From: Bacillus sp. OV166
Lineage (GTDB): Bacteria; Bacillota; Bacilli; Bacillales; Cytobacillaceae
DNA: 64,000 bases
Assembly: GCF_900177675.1 (NCBI RefSeq)
Contig: NZ_FXWM01000001.1
Location: forward strand, 1,621,001-1,685,000
Reading direction: 5' to 3'
The notes below the pieces were generated by a model. The model did no database searches, was not told the origin of the DNA, and was given only the letters and a program-made list of their open reading frames with translations. A program made the translations under genes and the position numbers. The stretch's first letter is position 1. Every line of letters begins with the position of its first letter. Shown piece by piece: positions 54,622 through 63,717 of the stretch.

Positions 54622-55260
54622 ATGAAGCATTGGGACCAATTTTTAGCTCCATATAAACAGGCTGTTGCAGAATTAAAAGTAAAATTAAAGGGGATGAGAG
54701 GTCAATTTGAACTCGATGCTACTCATTCACCGATTGAATTTGTGACGGGAAGAGTTAAACCAATCGCAAGTATTCTTGACAAAGCGAATCAGAAAGGAAT
54801 ACCACTAGAAAGATTGGAAGAAGAAATGCAGGATATTGCAGGTATGCGTATTATGTGTCAGTTTGTCGATGACATTCATACGGTTGTCGATTTATTGCGA
54901 AACCGGAATGATTTTGAAATCGTAGAGGATAGAGATTATATTTCCCATAAAAAGTCAAGCGGGTACCGGTCCTATCATGTTGTCATAAGCTACCCCGTTC
55001 AAACGATACATGGGGAAAAGAAAATCTTAGCGGAAATTCAAATACGAACTTTGGCAATGAATTTTTGGGCGACAATTGAACATACGCTTAGCTATAAGTA
55101 TAAAGGTGTTTTTCCAAGTGATATTCAAATGCGTTTGCAAAGAGCAGCTGAAGCGGCATTTCGGTTAGATGAGGAGATGTCATTGATTCGTGGTGAAATT
55201 CAGGATGCTCAGGCCTTTTTTACAAGAAAGAAAGAATTAAAACAAGAAGAAAAGGATTAA
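54622..55260 (+). CDS. yjbM: Small alarmone synthetase (RelQ/SAS1)
   Basis: 212 residues. Synthetase-only (p)ppGpp enzyme transferring pyrophosphate from ATP to GDP/GTP. Motifs: SILDKANQKGI, MQDIAGMRIMCQFVDDI, KKSSGYRSYHVVISYPV, AEIQIRTLAMNFWATIEHTL, then the helical oligomerisation C-terminus AEAAFRLDEEMSLIRGEI. No HD hydrolase domain. Directly upstream of NAD kinase and yjbO, probably one operon. GAGGTGAAATC precedes the ATG. Confidence 0.92.
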   Translation: MKHWDQFLAPYKQAVAELKVKLKGMRGQFELDATHSPIEFVTGRVKPIASILDKANQKGIPLERLEEEMQDIAGMRIMCQFVDDIHTVVDLLRNRNDFEIVEDRDYISHKKSSGYRSYHVVISYPVQTIHGEKKILAEIQIRTLAMNFWATIEHTLSYKYKGVFPSDIQMRLQRAAEAAFRLDEEMSLIRGEIQDAQAFFTRKKELKQEEKD

Positions 55261-55313
55261 TTGTCATAACCGTCTTTTGAAAAGCCATTCAAGTCACAAG
55301 GAGCAAAAATACT

Positions 55314-56108
55314 ATGAAATTTGCGATAACATCAAAAGGAGATCAAAAATCAAATATTTTAATGCACAAAATGAGGACCTATTTACTTGATTTTGATCTT
55401 GTGTACGATGAGGACCAACCAGATATAGTTGTTTCCATTGGTGGTGACGGGACACTCCTTTATGCCTTTCATCGCTATAGCAGCCGTTTGGATAAAACAG
55501 CCTTTGTAGGAATTCACACAGGCCATCTCGGCTTTTATGCAGATTGGATCCCAGATGAAATTGAAAAGTTAGTGATTGCGATTGCTAAAACACCCTATCA
55601 AGTCGTGGAATACCCATTGTTAGAAGTGATTATCCGTTACTCACATGCAGGGAAGGAATCAAGGTATCTTGCCTTAAATGAGTCAACTGTAAAAAGTGTC
55701 GAGGGGACACTCGTCATGGATGTGGAAATCCGCGGACAGCATTTCGAGCGGTTCCGTGGGGACGGCTTATGCGTTTCAACACCATCGGGTAGTACCGCCT
55801 ATAATAAGGCACTTGGCGGGGCGATTATCCATCCTTCGATTTCTGCCCTCCAAGTGGCTGAGATGGCATCGATAAATAACAAAGTCTTTAGAACAATAGG
55901 CTCGCCGCTTATTCTCCCTGAACACCATACATGTATGCTTAAACCAGTGAATCGGTCTGATTTTCAAGTGACCATCGACCATCTGACCTTGCTTCATAAG
56001 GATGTAAAATCAATCCAATTTAGGGTGCCAGAAGAAAAAATCCGCTTTGCCCGTTTCCGGCCGTTTCCTTTTTGGAAAAGAGTTCATGATTCCTTTATTT
56101 CAGATTGA
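55314..56108 (+). CDS. nadF: NAD kinase
   Basis: 264 residues. Phosphorylates NAD to NADP. The GGDGT motif ([15 protein letters not shown], about residues 43-57), [31 protein letters not shown] are the family signatures. Middle gene of yjbM-nadF-yjbO; yjbO starts 18 bases after its stop. CAAGGAGCAAAAATACT precedes the ATG. Confidence 0.94.
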   Translation: MKFAITSKGDQKSNILMHKMRTYLLDFDLVYDEDQPDIVVSIGGDGTLLYAFHRYSSRLDKTAFVGIHTGHLGFYADWIPDEIEKLVIAIAKTPYQVVEYPLLEVIIRYSHAGKESRYLALNESTVKSVEGTLVMDVEIRGQHFERFRGDGLCVSTPSGSTAYNKALGGAIIHPSISALQVAEMASINNKVFRTIGSPLILPEHHTCMLKPVNRSDFQVTIDHLTLLHKDVKSIQFRVPEEKIRFARFRPFPFWKRVHDSFISD

Positions 56109-56126
56109 CGAGAAGGGGCCATTATA

Positions 56127-57032
56127 ATGACTTCCCCGTTTCAAATGAAGTGGAAAATTAGTGAAAGCGATAGTGGAAAACTTTTAAGAGAATTTTTAAA
56201 GAAGGAAGAAATTTCCAGAACGGCCTTAACGGATATTAAGTTCAAGGGCGGCAGTATCCAAGTAAATGGAGAAGAAGTAAATGTTCGATACAGGTTGGCA
56301 TTTGGGGATGAAGTAATGGTTATTTTCCCCATGGAGAGTCCTAGCGAGGGACTAAAGGGCGAAGAAATCCCGTTAACGATTTTATATGAAGATAAGTATT
56401 TGTTGGTTGTCAATAAACCCGCAGGAATGAATACGATTCCGTCTCGAGAACACCCCGTACACAGCTTGGCAAATGCCCTTGTAGGCTATTATCAGCGCAG
56501 TGGGCTGCAGGCTACAACCCACATAGTAACTCGGCTTGACAGGGATACTTCAGGGATTGTTCTAATTGCTAAGCATCGCCATGTCCATCACTTGTTCAGT
56601 TTGATGCAACGGGGTGGGCAGGTGAAAAGGACATATGAAGCTTTTGCTGGAGGCTGGATTTCACTAGATAGTGGCACGATTACAGCGCCCATTGGCCGCA
56701 AAGAGGACAGCATTATTGAGCGGGAAGTTCGTGCGGATGGTCAATATGCCTGCACTCATTATCAAGTGATCGAGAAACATATTGCATTTACCTATTTGGA
56801 GCTCACACTTGAAACCGGACGAACCCATCAAATTAGAGTCCATATGTCTTATTTAAACCATCCTTTGCTAGGTGACGATTTGTATGGGGGAGATCTAACA
56901 TTAATTGCTAGGCAGGCTCTTCATTGTAAAAGAATAAAATTTATTCATCCGTTTTCAGGAGAGGAAATGATTTTTACTGCACCATTACCGAGGGATATGA
57001 GTGAAATTTTAGAGGCTGACTCGCTTTTATAG
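56127..57032 (+). CDS. yjbO: RluD-type pseudouridine synthase
   Basis: 301 residues. An N-terminal S4-like domain (ALTDIKFKGGSIQVNGEEVNVRYRL) and the catalytic domain with HIVTRLDRDTSGIVLIAKH; the Asp of RLDRDTSG is the nucleophile. C-terminal LETGRTHQIRVHMSYLNHPLLGDDLYGG is conserved. The modified uridine (23S rRNA or tRNA) is not readable. GAAGGGGCCATTATA precedes the ATG. Confidence 0.92.
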   Translation: MTSPFQMKWKISESDSGKLLREFLKKEEISRTALTDIKFKGGSIQVNGEEVNVRYRLAFGDEVMVIFPMESPSEGLKGEEIPLTILYEDKYLLVVNKPAGMNTIPSREHPVHSLANALVGYYQRSGLQATTHIVTRLDRDTSGIVLIAKHRHVHHLFSLMQRGGQVKRTYEAFAGGWISLDSGTITAPIGRKEDSIIEREVRADGQYACTHYQVIEKHIAFTYLELTLETGRTHQIRVHMSYLNHPLLGDDLYGGDLTLIARQALHCKRIKFIHPFSGEEMIFTAPLPRDMSEILEADSLL

Positions 57033-57046
57033 GAGGCAGCCTTTTT
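57013..57046 (+). terminator. Probable terminator overlapping the end of yjbO
   Basis: AGGCTG and CAGCCT pair over an 18-base loop, followed by TTTTT. Short stem. Confidence 0.5.
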
Positions 57047-57081
57047 AATTTGAGCTTGCGTGCGATCCCGCTTTTTCAATT

Positions 57082-57822
57082 TCAATCAAATTGCTTAAAC
57101 TTTTCCTCTACATATGGCATAGTAGATTTAATCGAAACCAATTCCATTTCAGGATATCTTAAGGCGGTTAGGTTTCCTCCGAAGACTGCCCCAGTATCAA
57201 TATTATAGGTATTATTGATGATTCTTGGCTCATTCACAGGAGTATGTCCGTAAACGATACATGCTTCACCGTGATACTCTTTGGCCCAATCTCTTCTAAT
57301 CGGTGAACCGTCAGGGTGTTTTTTACCTGTTATATCGCCGTAAAGGACAAATTCTTTGACCTTAGTATGCGATTGTCCGATAAATTCCTCCTTAATCCCT
57401 GCATGGGCAATAACAAGCTTTTTGTTGTCTATTACTAAATATAATGGAGCCCTTTCATAAAGTTCGGTGAATTTTTTTCGAATGGATTGCTGCTCTTTTT
57501 TATATAATGATTCATATTCGGCAACTGTTGTTTCTAACCCGTGGGCAATCTGAACTTTGTTGCCAAGGAAGAAACGGTATAACTTATTACAATGATTCCC
57601 TGGTGTGTAATAGCCTGTTTTTTCTTTAATGACTAACTGCCATACAATTTCGATTACGTTAAGTGAAGCAGGTCCCCGGTCTGTTAAATCACCGAGAAAT
57701 CCCAGCACTCTATTATTGGGATGTCTCGGGATACCGTTCTCCCATTTATAACCAAGTGAAATGGTCAGTTCCTTTAATTCCGTTAAACACCCATGAATAT
57801 CACCGATTATATCAATTTTCAT
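57082..57822 (-). CDS. prpE: PrpE, bis(5'-nucleosyl)-tetraphosphatase-type phosphoesterase
   Basis: 246 residues. Metallophosphoesterase motifs in order: GDIHGC (7-12), [26 protein letters not shown] and [10 protein letters not shown]. Length and gene neighbours (yjbO, yjbQ) match B. subtilis PrpE, a Ser/Thr-type phosphatase that also splits Ap4A and affects spore germination. AAGGGAGTTGAATTT precedes the ATG. Confidence 0.9.
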   Translation of the reverse strand: MKIDIIGDIHGCLTELKELTISLGYKWENGIPRHPNNRVLGFLGDLTDRGPASLNVIEIVWQLVIKEKTGYYTPGNHCNKLYRFFLGNKVQIAHGLETTVAEYESLYKKEQQSIRKKFTELYERAPLYLVIDNKKLVIAHAGIKEEFIGQSHTKVKEFVLYGDITGKKHPDGSPIRRDWAKEYHGEACIVYGHTPVNEPRIINNTYNIDTGAVFGGNLTALRYPEMELVSIKSTMPYVEEKFKQFD

Positions 57823-57916
57823 AAATTCAACTCCCTTATATCGATATTTTTTGCCTTAGAGTTAGTTTTTATAAAAAGGATTCTAATCTAAAACTTTTTT
57901 GAGAGGAGTTACATGA

Positions 57917-59776
57917 ATGGAGCAGCAGGTTTCAGTTATTTCTTTATTAATTGTTGTTACGATTGCATTTTTAACACCGATTCTTTTACATCGGTTTAAA
58001 TTGAATTATATCCCTGTGGTCGTCGCTGAAATTATTATGGGATTGGTCATCGGTAAAAGCGGTTTTGATGTGGTCCACGAAGATATGTGGCTCTCAACCC
58101 TATCGACCTTAGGGTTTATTTTTCTCATGTTTTTAAGCGGACTTGAGATAGACTTCACGGCCTTTGCTGGGAGGAAATTGGGTAAAAAGCTTCCAAATGG
58201 AAAAAAAGAGCCTAATTCATTTGTAGTTGCGGGGCTAATCTTTGCAGGTATCTTTATTTTCTCACTTGGTTTATCCTTTTTGTTTGTGATAGCTGGTTTT
58301 ATTGAGAATGCCTTTTTAATGACGCTGATCATTTCGACCATATCATTGGGTGTTGTTGTGCCTACTTTGAAAGAGGCACATCTGATGAAAACCGTCATCG
58401 GACAAATTATCTTATTGGTTGCGGTCATAGCCGATTTAGTAACGATGATATTGCTTGCTGTCTTTGTATCGCTATATGAATCAGGACATGGAAATACGTG
58501 GCTGTTACTTATTTTATTTGCCGCAGGTATCGTTCTTTATTTTCTTGGCAAAAGATTTAAAAATCGAACTTTTATAGAAACACTTTCAACGGGAACCGTT
58601 CAAATAGGGACGAGGGCAGTGTTTACACTGATCATCGTATTAGTAGGGCTTTCTGAAACAGTGGGTGCAGAAAATATCTTAGGAGCGTTTCTAGCAGGTG
58701 TCCTTGTTTCGTTGTTATCTCCGAACCAAGAGCTTGTACATAAGCTAGACTCATTCGGGTATGGATTTTTGATTCCCATCTTTTTTGTAATGGTGGGGGT
58801 AAAACTTGATATTTGGTCCCTTTTTAATGAAAAAAAACTCTTATTATTGATACCGTTGCTATTACTGGGGCTGCTTTTATCAAAACTAATCCCCGTGTAT
58901 ATTTTGAAAATTTGGTATGAGTTGAAAACAGTCATTGCAGCGGGTTTTTTACTCACTTCTACTCTTTCACTGGTCATTGCGGCAGCGACAATAGGAGAAA
59001 GGTTAGAAATCATAACACCGCAGATGAGCGGCACATTAATATTGGTTGCTGTAATTACGTCTATTTTTACACCGATTGTTTTTAAAAAGTTATTCCCTAA
59101 AGAAGTGGTTGCTAATAAAAGGGTAAACGTGGCATTCTTAGGTGCCAATCAGACCACATTGCCCGTCTCACGAGAATTAAAATCAGGCTTGTATGATCCA
59201 ATCTTGTATCATACACAAATGGAGAAATCAGAAAAGCAAATTGCTAATTCTCTTTTTGACATAGTTGAAATTCCCGATTATTCCCTTGAAACGTTGGAGA
59301 ATACAAACGTCTTTCAATCAGAAGTTGTAGTGATTTCAACAGGTGATGAAAGAGTAAATGCTACACTTTCTGTAGCTTCGAAAGAAAAAGGAGTTTCTAG
59401 GGTCATTGCCCGAATAGAAAGTCCTGAATTAGAGGAAAGCTTACGGGAGCATAATATAGAAGTGTTTTCTGCCTTTATGTCAACCAAAGTATTGCTTCGG
59501 GCCTTAATTGAATCGCCAACCTTGTTAAATATATTAACAAATCAGGAGACAGGACTTTATGAAATTGTTATGCTGAATAGGCAATTTGATGGGATGTCTT
59601 TACGGAGATTTCCTTTTACAGGAGATATCATATTTGTCCGAATTTTCCGTGGCAAGGATTCCATCGTCCCACATGGAGATACAGAGCTGCAAATGAATGA
59701 CCGCTTGATTGTTACTGGATCGAAGGAATATGTGGATGAACTAAAAAGAGAGTTAGAATTCTGCGAAACCTGTTAA
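57917..59776 (+). CDS. yjbQ: CPA2 family K+/H+ antiporter with RCK domain
   Basis: 619 residues. About twelve transmembrane helices (1-390), including IIMGLVIGKSGFDVV and FLMFLSGLEIDF typical of KefB/CPA2 exchangers, then a cytoplasmic TrkA-N-like domain (about 395-510, VNVAFLGANQTTLPVSRELK) and a TrkA-C domain (about 530-615, MLNRQFDGMSLRRFPFTGDIIFVRI, RLIVTGSKEYVDELKREL). The Rossmann GxGxxG is altered to LGANQTT, so nucleotide binding is uncertain. GAGAGGAGTTACATGA precedes ATG 57917. Confidence 0.87.
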   Translation: MEQQVSVISLLIVVTIAFLTPILLHRFKLNYIPVVVAEIIMGLVIGKSGFDVVHEDMWLSTLSTLGFIFLMFLSGLEIDFTAFAGRKLGKKLPNGKKEPNSFVVAGLIFAGIFIFSLGLSFLFVIAGFIENAFLMTLIISTISLGVVVPTLKEAHLMKTVIGQIILLVAVIADLVTMILLAVFVSLYESGHGNTWLLLILFAAGIVLYFLGKRFKNRTFIETLSTGTVQIGTRAVFTLIIVLVGLSETVGAENILGAFLAGVLVSLLSPNQELVHKLDSFGYGFLIPIFFVMVGVKLDIWSLFNEKKLLLLIPLLLLGLLLSKLIPVYILKIWYELKTVIAAGFLLTSTLSLVIAAATIGERLEIITPQMSGTLILVAVITSIFTPIVFKKLFPKEVVANKRVNVAFLGANQTTLPVSRELKSGLYDPILYHTQMEKSEKQIANSLFDIVEIPDYSLETLENTNVFQSEVVVISTGDERVNATLSVASKEKGVSRVIARIESPELEESLREHNIEVFSAFMSTKVLLRALIESPTLLNILTNQETGLYEIVMLNRQFDGMSLRRFPFTGDIIFVRIFRGKDSIVPHGDTELQMNDRLIVTGSKEYVDELKRELEFCETC

Positions 59777-59812
59777 AGTATTTTTGAAAAAATGTTGTTT
59801 GATGTGTTGAAC

Positions 59813-59857
59813 TTTTCATTTGTCGTAAATTAGTGTAAAATTAGTACCAAGTACTAA
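59813..59857 (+). promoter_or_regulatory. fabI promoter with perfect FapR operator
   Basis: TTTTCA (59813-59818), 17-base spacer, TAAAAT (59836-59841). TTAGTACCAAGTACTAA (59841-59857) is an exact FapR palindrome that begins on the last base of the -10, the same arrangement as at fabHA. Confidence 0.85.
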
Positions 59858-59897
59858 TAACTAATAACTAATGTAATAGTAGGAGGACTTTTTCAAT

Positions 59898-60668
59898 ATG
59901 AATCTTTCTTTATCTGGAAAAACTTATGTAGTAATGGGTGTTGCCAATAAACGCAGTATTGCATGGGGAATTGCCCGCTCATTGCACAATGCAGGAGCAA
60001 GATTAATTTTTACCTATGCAGGTGAAAGATTAGAAAGCAGTGTTCGTGAACTTGCTAATTCCTTAGAGGCTGAAGGGACACTTGTTTTACCGTGTGATGT
60101 TACACGCGATGAAGACGTTGCGAAGTGCTTTGCTGAAATTAAAGAAGCAGTTGGGACTATTCAAGGCGTGGCACATTGTATTGCTTTTGCAAATAAAGAA
60201 GAACTAAAAGGTGAATATTTGAATACAACGAGAGAGGGCTTCTTGCTCGCTCATAACATCAGTTCATATTCATTGACAGCTGTTGCCAAAGAGGCAAGAG
60301 GATTAATGACTGACGGAGGAAGCATTGTGACATTGACTTACTTAGGCGGTGAGCGTGCCCTTCCAAATTATAATGTCATGGGAGTTGCCAAGGCTTCCCT
60401 TGATGCAAGTGTTCGTTACCTTGCAGCGGATCTAGGAAAAGAAGGCATTCGTGTTAATTCCATCTCAGCTGGTCCGATTCGGACTTTATCTGCTAAAGGT
60501 GTTGGTGATTTTAACGCAATTACAAAAGTAGTGGAAGAAAGAGCACCATTACGGAGAGCTACCACACCGGAAGAAGTAGGCGACACAGCGCTATTCCTTT
60601 TCAGTGAACTTTCACGAGGAATTACCGGCGAAAACATTCATGTTGATTCCGGATATCATATTCTATAA
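59898..60668 (+). CDS. fabI: Enoyl-ACP reductase (NADH)
   Basis: 256 residues. Reduces the double bond in the last step of each fatty acid elongation cycle. N-terminal GVANKRSIAWGIA cofactor loop, and the YNVMGVAK stretch carries the Y-x6-K catalytic pair; the upstream Tyr lies in TLTYLGGERALPN. GAGGACTTTTTCAAT precedes the ATG. FapR operator upstream ties it to fabHA-fabF. Confidence 0.95.
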   Translation: MNLSLSGKTYVVMGVANKRSIAWGIARSLHNAGARLIFTYAGERLESSVRELANSLEAEGTLVLPCDVTRDEDVAKCFAEIKEAVGTIQGVAHCIAFANKEELKGEYLNTTREGFLLAHNISSYSLTAVAKEARGLMTDGGSIVTLTYLGGERALPNYNVMGVAKASLDASVRYLAADLGKEGIRVNSISAGPIRTLSAKGVGDFNAITKVVEERAPLRRATTPEEVGDTALFLFSELSRGITGENIHVDSGYHIL

Positions 60669-60678
60669 GGATGATGAT

Positions 60679-60709
60679 GAAGGCCCGCATTTGATGCGGG
60701 CCTTTTTGC
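60679..60709 (+). terminator. Terminator after fabI
   Basis: AAGGCCCGCAT and ATGCGGGCCTT pair over TTG, then T residues. Confidence 0.92.
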
Positions 60710-60798
60710 TTGCAGTAAATTTCTTATTTTCCTATGAACGCCTATGGGCCTCTAGCATAAATATAATGTGTAGGATTACGTAAATGGAGGTACAGAGC

Positions 60799-61308
60799 AT
60801 GTCGGAAAAGAAAAGTAAAGGTCCATTACTCTATATACACCAGCCGTTTGCAAGGACTCCTGCAACTAACATGCAGGACATTTATACGAGCAGACAGGAA
60901 GATGAAGAGCTGGTTGAGGAAGAAAAGCTGGTAGAGGCTGAAAGCAAAAAGAAAATTTCTCTTTTAAAAATGGAAATAGTTCAAGAGCTAATAGGAACGG
61001 AAGCATCTAGATCAGATAATCCAGCAACAAAATCAACAACATCGATTCAGGAAAGGAAGCATTCTCCCTTTAACAGGGTGAAACCCTTTAAAGAAATGGA
61101 TATTAAAGAACGATTAGATTATTTAATCAACTATCCAATAGTCCTTCCGCCTCCACCATGCGTTTTTATTACCGAAGAAAAAAATTATCAGGGATACCTA
61201 ACAGAGTACGATGGAAACGAAGTAACGATTCGTTTTCATGATAAATCGACTAAAACAGTGCCGGTCCAAACACTTAAAGGGGTTATCCTGATTGGACTCA
61301 AAAAATAG
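60799..61308 (+). CDS. cotO: Spore coat protein CotO
   Basis: 169 residues. N-terminal GPLLYIHQPFARTPATNMQDIY is the CotO signature; a charged middle with glutamate and lysine runs; the C-terminal SPFNRVKPFKEMDIKERLDYLINYP and GYLTEYDGNEVTIRF are conserved. CotO helps organise the outer coat/crust. TGGAGG eight bases before ATG 60799 fixes the start; the ATG at 60784 is inside that site. GCATAAATATAATG at 60757 loosely resembles a sigma-K -10 (mother cell), not firm. Converges on cotZ. Confidence 0.85.
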   Translation: MSEKKSKGPLLYIHQPFARTPATNMQDIYTSRQEDEELVEEEKLVEAESKKKISLLKMEIVQELIGTEASRSDNPATKSTTSIQERKHSPFNRVKPFKEMDIKERLDYLINYPIVLPPPPCVFITEEKNYQGYLTEYDGNEVTIRFHDKSTKTVPVQTLKGVILIGLKK

Positions 61309-61315
61309 AGACAAC

Positions 61316-61352
61316 AAAAAAGCCAGCCGATTATACCGACTGGCAATATTTT
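61316..61352. terminator. Terminator between cotO and cotZ
   Basis: GCCAGCCG pairs with CGACTGGC-type sequence (GCCAG and CTGGC arms) across ATTATACC, with A and T runs on the two sides. Confidence 0.7.
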
Positions 61353-61864
61353 TAGTTGCAAATTCCTAAGTTAACATCCGCAATACATTGAACAGCGCAG
61401 AAGCATCTTAAGTCAACTGTAATGCAATCGTTACTTGCGCGGAAACGTTCAACTTGACAAACCTTATCGAGGTTAATACAACACTTATCTCCACCTGAAA
61501 CTAAGTTTACTGGGCAGAAAGTTCCACCTTCACGGCGACCAGGTACTAATACACGAAGTGTAGCACAGCAGTTATCAAAAACATCTTCGACACGGAAGTA
61601 GATGGATACACATGCATTGTTTTCGTTACTAAAGAAAGCGTGGAATGGTGAACCATCCGCAGTACTTAAAACAAAGACACGAGTATCAACTGGATCTCTC
61701 CTTGCTGGTGATACCAATGTACCCAGTGGCTCATTGAAGCAACTGGAACATTCAGGACATTCATCTTCTTCTATAGCATTATCTTGGATATCCTTAATTG
61801 CACGAACGACTTCGCAAACACAATTACCTTTATGAAAATCATGATCATTATTTCCACAACCCAT
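61352..61864 (-). CDS. cotZ: Spore coat/crust protein CotZ (CotY/CotZ/ExsY family)
   Basis: 170 residues with 18 cysteines, e.g. MGCGNN, CVCEVVRAIKDIQ, CPECSSC, DNCCATLRVL, CPVNL, KCCINL and CFCAVQC. The Cys-rich architecture and length match CotY/CotZ and the exosporium protein ExsY, which self-assemble by disulfides into the outermost spore layer. AAGGAGGAAAAATAA precedes the ATG. Only one copy is visible here; B. subtilis has cotY and cotZ elsewhere. Confidence 0.9.
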   Translation of the reverse strand: MGCGNNDHDFHKGNCVCEVVRAIKDIQDNAIEEDECPECSSCFNEPLGTLVSPARRDPVDTRVFVLSTADGSPFHAFFSNENNACVSIYFRVEDVFDNCCATLRVLVPGRREGGTFCPVNLVSGGDKCCINLDKVCQVERFRASNDCITVDLRCFCAVQCIADVNLGICN

Positions 61865-62001
61865 TTATTTTTCCTCCTTAATCCGATAGATATCTTACAT
61901 TATTAACATATTTCACAGAGCACTTTTGGGTAACGGACAATAGCCTTGTTTGAGTAAATTAGGCGAAAAAATGTCTCTGAAAGGAAGAAAGGAAACACAA
62001 C

Positions 62002-62358
62002 ATGAAAATAACTTTATTAAACCTGGTTATTCTATCACTTGCGTCTTTTAGGCTAACAAGATTATTTGTTTTTGATAAAATAACCGAATTTATTAGGGAG
62101 CCTTTTTTCAATGAAATCAAAGAAGTAGATGATTATGGTGAAATCGAGGTTTATTATGTACCAAAGGAAAAAGGGGTCAAAAAGTTCCTCGGTGAACTTC
62201 TTAGCTGTTATTGGTGTACAGGAATATGGACTTCTGTAGGAGTTGTCGGTATATCACTTCTATATCCAATCGTTTCCTACCCTATAATATTAATTTTAGC
62301 GGTTGCTGGCATTGCATCAATATTGGAGTTAATTGTACAGTATTTTATCGATAAATAA
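62002..62358 (+). CDS. yjcA: DUF1360 sporulation membrane protein
   Basis: 118 residues. One helix at the N-terminus (ITLLNLVILSLASFRLTRLFVF) with the DUF1360 pattern SFRLTRL...D, then the conserved LLSCYWCTGIWTSV segment and C-terminal helices. YjcA in B. subtilis is made in sporulation. GGAAGAAAGGAAACACAAC precedes the ATG. Followed by a small Cys-tailed gene. Confidence 0.85.
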   Translation: MKITLLNLVILSLASFRLTRLFVFDKITEFIREPFFNEIKEVDDYGEIEVYYVPKEKGVKKFLGELLSCYWCTGIWTSVGVVGISLLYPIVSYPIILILAVAGIASILELIVQYFIDK

Positions 62359-62440
62359 GATGTTTGCTGAGACAAGACCTACATCTTGGTCATATTCTAA
62401 TACAAGTAGGAATGAATTGATAGCAAGGGAGAGAGAATTA

Positions 62441-62602
62441 ATGAGTCAGAAAAAAAGGAGAAACCAATATACAAACACAACACAAGGTACAGAAACAACA
62501 CAAGATATAGAAACAACACAATCCACTCACATGTATCAACCGTCAAAATCCATAAAGCAAAAAGGTTCAGGTTGTGGCTGCGGAAAAAAAACTTCTAAAT
62601 AG
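62441..62602 (+). CDS. Small hydrophilic protein with TTQ repeats and Cys tail
   Basis: 53 residues: MSQKKRRNQYTNTTQ..., three TTQ units produced by an 18-base tandem repeat (62477-62521), MYQPSKSIKQ, and a C-terminal GSGCGCGKK. No family recognised. AAGGGAGAGAGAATTA before ATG 62441 supports expression. Lying among spore coat genes and carrying CxC, it may be a cross-linked spore surface peptide (inference). Closed by the terminator at 62607. Confidence 0.6.
   Translation: MSQKKRRNQYTNTTQGTETTQDIETTQSTHMYQPSKSIKQKGSGCGCGKKTSK
62477..62521 (+). repeat. 18-base tandem repeat in a small gene
   Basis: ACAACACAA-GGTACAGAA, ACAACACAA-GATATAGAA and ACAACACAA: two full units and a half, encoding TTQGTE, TTQDIE and TTQ. 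In-frame copy changes would lengthen the peptide by six residues. Confidence 0.75.
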
Positions 62603-62606
62603 GCTT

Positions 62607-62639
62607 AAGGGAACTGCCAGATTGACTGGCAGTTTTTTT
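62607..62639 (+). terminator. Terminator before the spoVA cluster
   Basis: AACTGCCAG and CTGGCAGTT pair over ATTGA, then T residues. Confidence 0.92.
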
Positions 62640-62750
62640 GTTTTACGAAGGAATATAGATAAATTACTCGTAACTAGTCATAATTTTAGACAATATCGAA
62701 AAAACTACCTATAGTGATGGTTAAAAAACGGAATAAGGGATGGGAATCAA

Positions 62751-63221
62751 ATGAAAGCTATTCATCATTGGGTATTATTCGCTTGTTTATTATTACTCTC
62801 CTCCTGTAGTCAAAATCCACAGGTTAAGGATAGTCAAATAGCCCTTATGAAAACAACGAATCCTAATCCGATCGTAACCGGGAAAAGCATAAGTAAAAAT
62901 CATGTAAAAGAAATTGAACATGATGTAAGCGCGTTTCCAGAATTATATGATGTGGCCGTTATAAAAGGGAAAAAGGATACACTAGTGGTATATAAGGTTA
63001 AGCATTTGCATCGGTTTAGAATGAAAAAAATTGAAAAAAACATCAACAAAATGCTTGAAGAAAAATATCCCAATGATAACTTTACCATTTCAAGTGACTA
63101 CAAAATTTTCCTTGAAGCAGTGAGACTTGATGAGAGAATGAAAACCTCCTCTAAATTTTCTCATCAAAGGGCTGAAAAGCGCTTTAACGAAATCGTTAAA
63201 ATGACGAAAGATATGAAGTAA
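62751..63221 (+). CDS. YhcN/YlaJ-type sporulation lipoprotein
   Basis: 156 residues. Signal peptide with lipobox LLLLSSCS (Cys 20), then a YhcN/YlaJ-type domain (KEIEHDVSAFPELYDVAVIKGKK, RMKKIEKNINKMLEEKYP). Such lipoproteins act in the spore inner membrane and appear at the head of spoVA-type operons. spoVAC starts 16 bases after its stop. AAGGGATGGGAATCAA precedes the ATG. Confidence 0.78.
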   Translation: MKAIHHWVLFACLLLLSSCSQNPQVKDSQIALMKTTNPNPIVTGKSISKNHVKEIEHDVSAFPELYDVAVIKGKKDTLVVYKVKHLHRFRMKKIEKNINKMLEEKYPNDNFTISSDYKIFLEAVRLDERMKTSSKFSHQRAEKRFNEIVKMTKDMK

Positions 63222-63237
63222 GAAAGGAAGAATGAAG

Positions 63238-63717
63238 ATGGCAACCAGTAAGCAGAAGAACATGACGCCTCAGCAGCGCAACTATCAACAGCTTCAGCAG
63301 AAGCATGAAATTAAAAGGCCTGTTTTGAAGAATTGTATGAAGGCATTTTTTGTTGGTGGACTTATTTGTGTTGTCGGCCAAGCCATCAGTTACTTTTATA
63401 TTTACTTTTTTGATTTTACCGAACAGAGTGTAGGAAATCCGACCGTGGCAACAATGGTCTTTCTATCAATGTTACTCACTGGCTTCGGAATTTACGATCG
63501 TCTCGGACAATTTGCTGGTGCAGGAAGTGCTGTGCCCGTTACGGGCTTTGGTAATGCCGTAATCTCGGCATGTATCGAACATCGAACGGAAGGCTTTGTT
63601 TTAGGTGTAGGTGGAAATATGTTCAAGCTAGCTGGATCGGTAGTGCTCTTCGGTGTTTTCTCAGCTTTTGTTGTTGCGCTTGTTAAAACGCTGTTAGTGA
63701 TTTGGGGGGTTTTGTAA
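63238..63717 (+). CDS. spoVAC: Stage V sporulation protein AC
   Basis: 159 residues, four or so transmembrane helices; the family core AFFVGGLICVVGQAISYFY, GIYDRLGQFAGAGSAVPVTGFGN and HRTEGFVLGVGGNMFKLAG is unmistakable. SpoVAC forms the mechanosensitive-type channel for dipicolinic acid in spores. AAAGGAAG spaces correctly to ATG 63238 and too closely to ATG 63232. spoVAD begins right after the stop. The YhcN-spoVAC-spoVAD order suggests a second, non-canonical spoVA operon rather than spoVAA-F. Confidence 0.92.
   Translation: MATSKQKNMTPQQRNYQQLQQKHEIKRPVLKNCMKAFFVGGLICVVGQAISYFYIYFFDFTEQSVGNPTVATMVFLSMLLTGFGIYDRLGQFAGAGSAVPVTGFGNAVISACIEHRTEGFVLGVGGNMFKLAGSVVLFGVFSAFVVALVKTLLVIWGVL

Noticed and set aside
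58600..59148. 182-codon open frame antisense to the yjbQ antiporter
   Set aside because: Shadow frame of a clear antiporter gene; Ser/Thr/Asn-rich composition typical of antisense reading, no ribosome binding site.
60745..60775. Sigma-K promoter of cotO
   Set aside because: CATAAATAT only loosely matches the sigma-K -10 and the -35 AC placement is ambiguous; mentioned in the cotO entry but not called.
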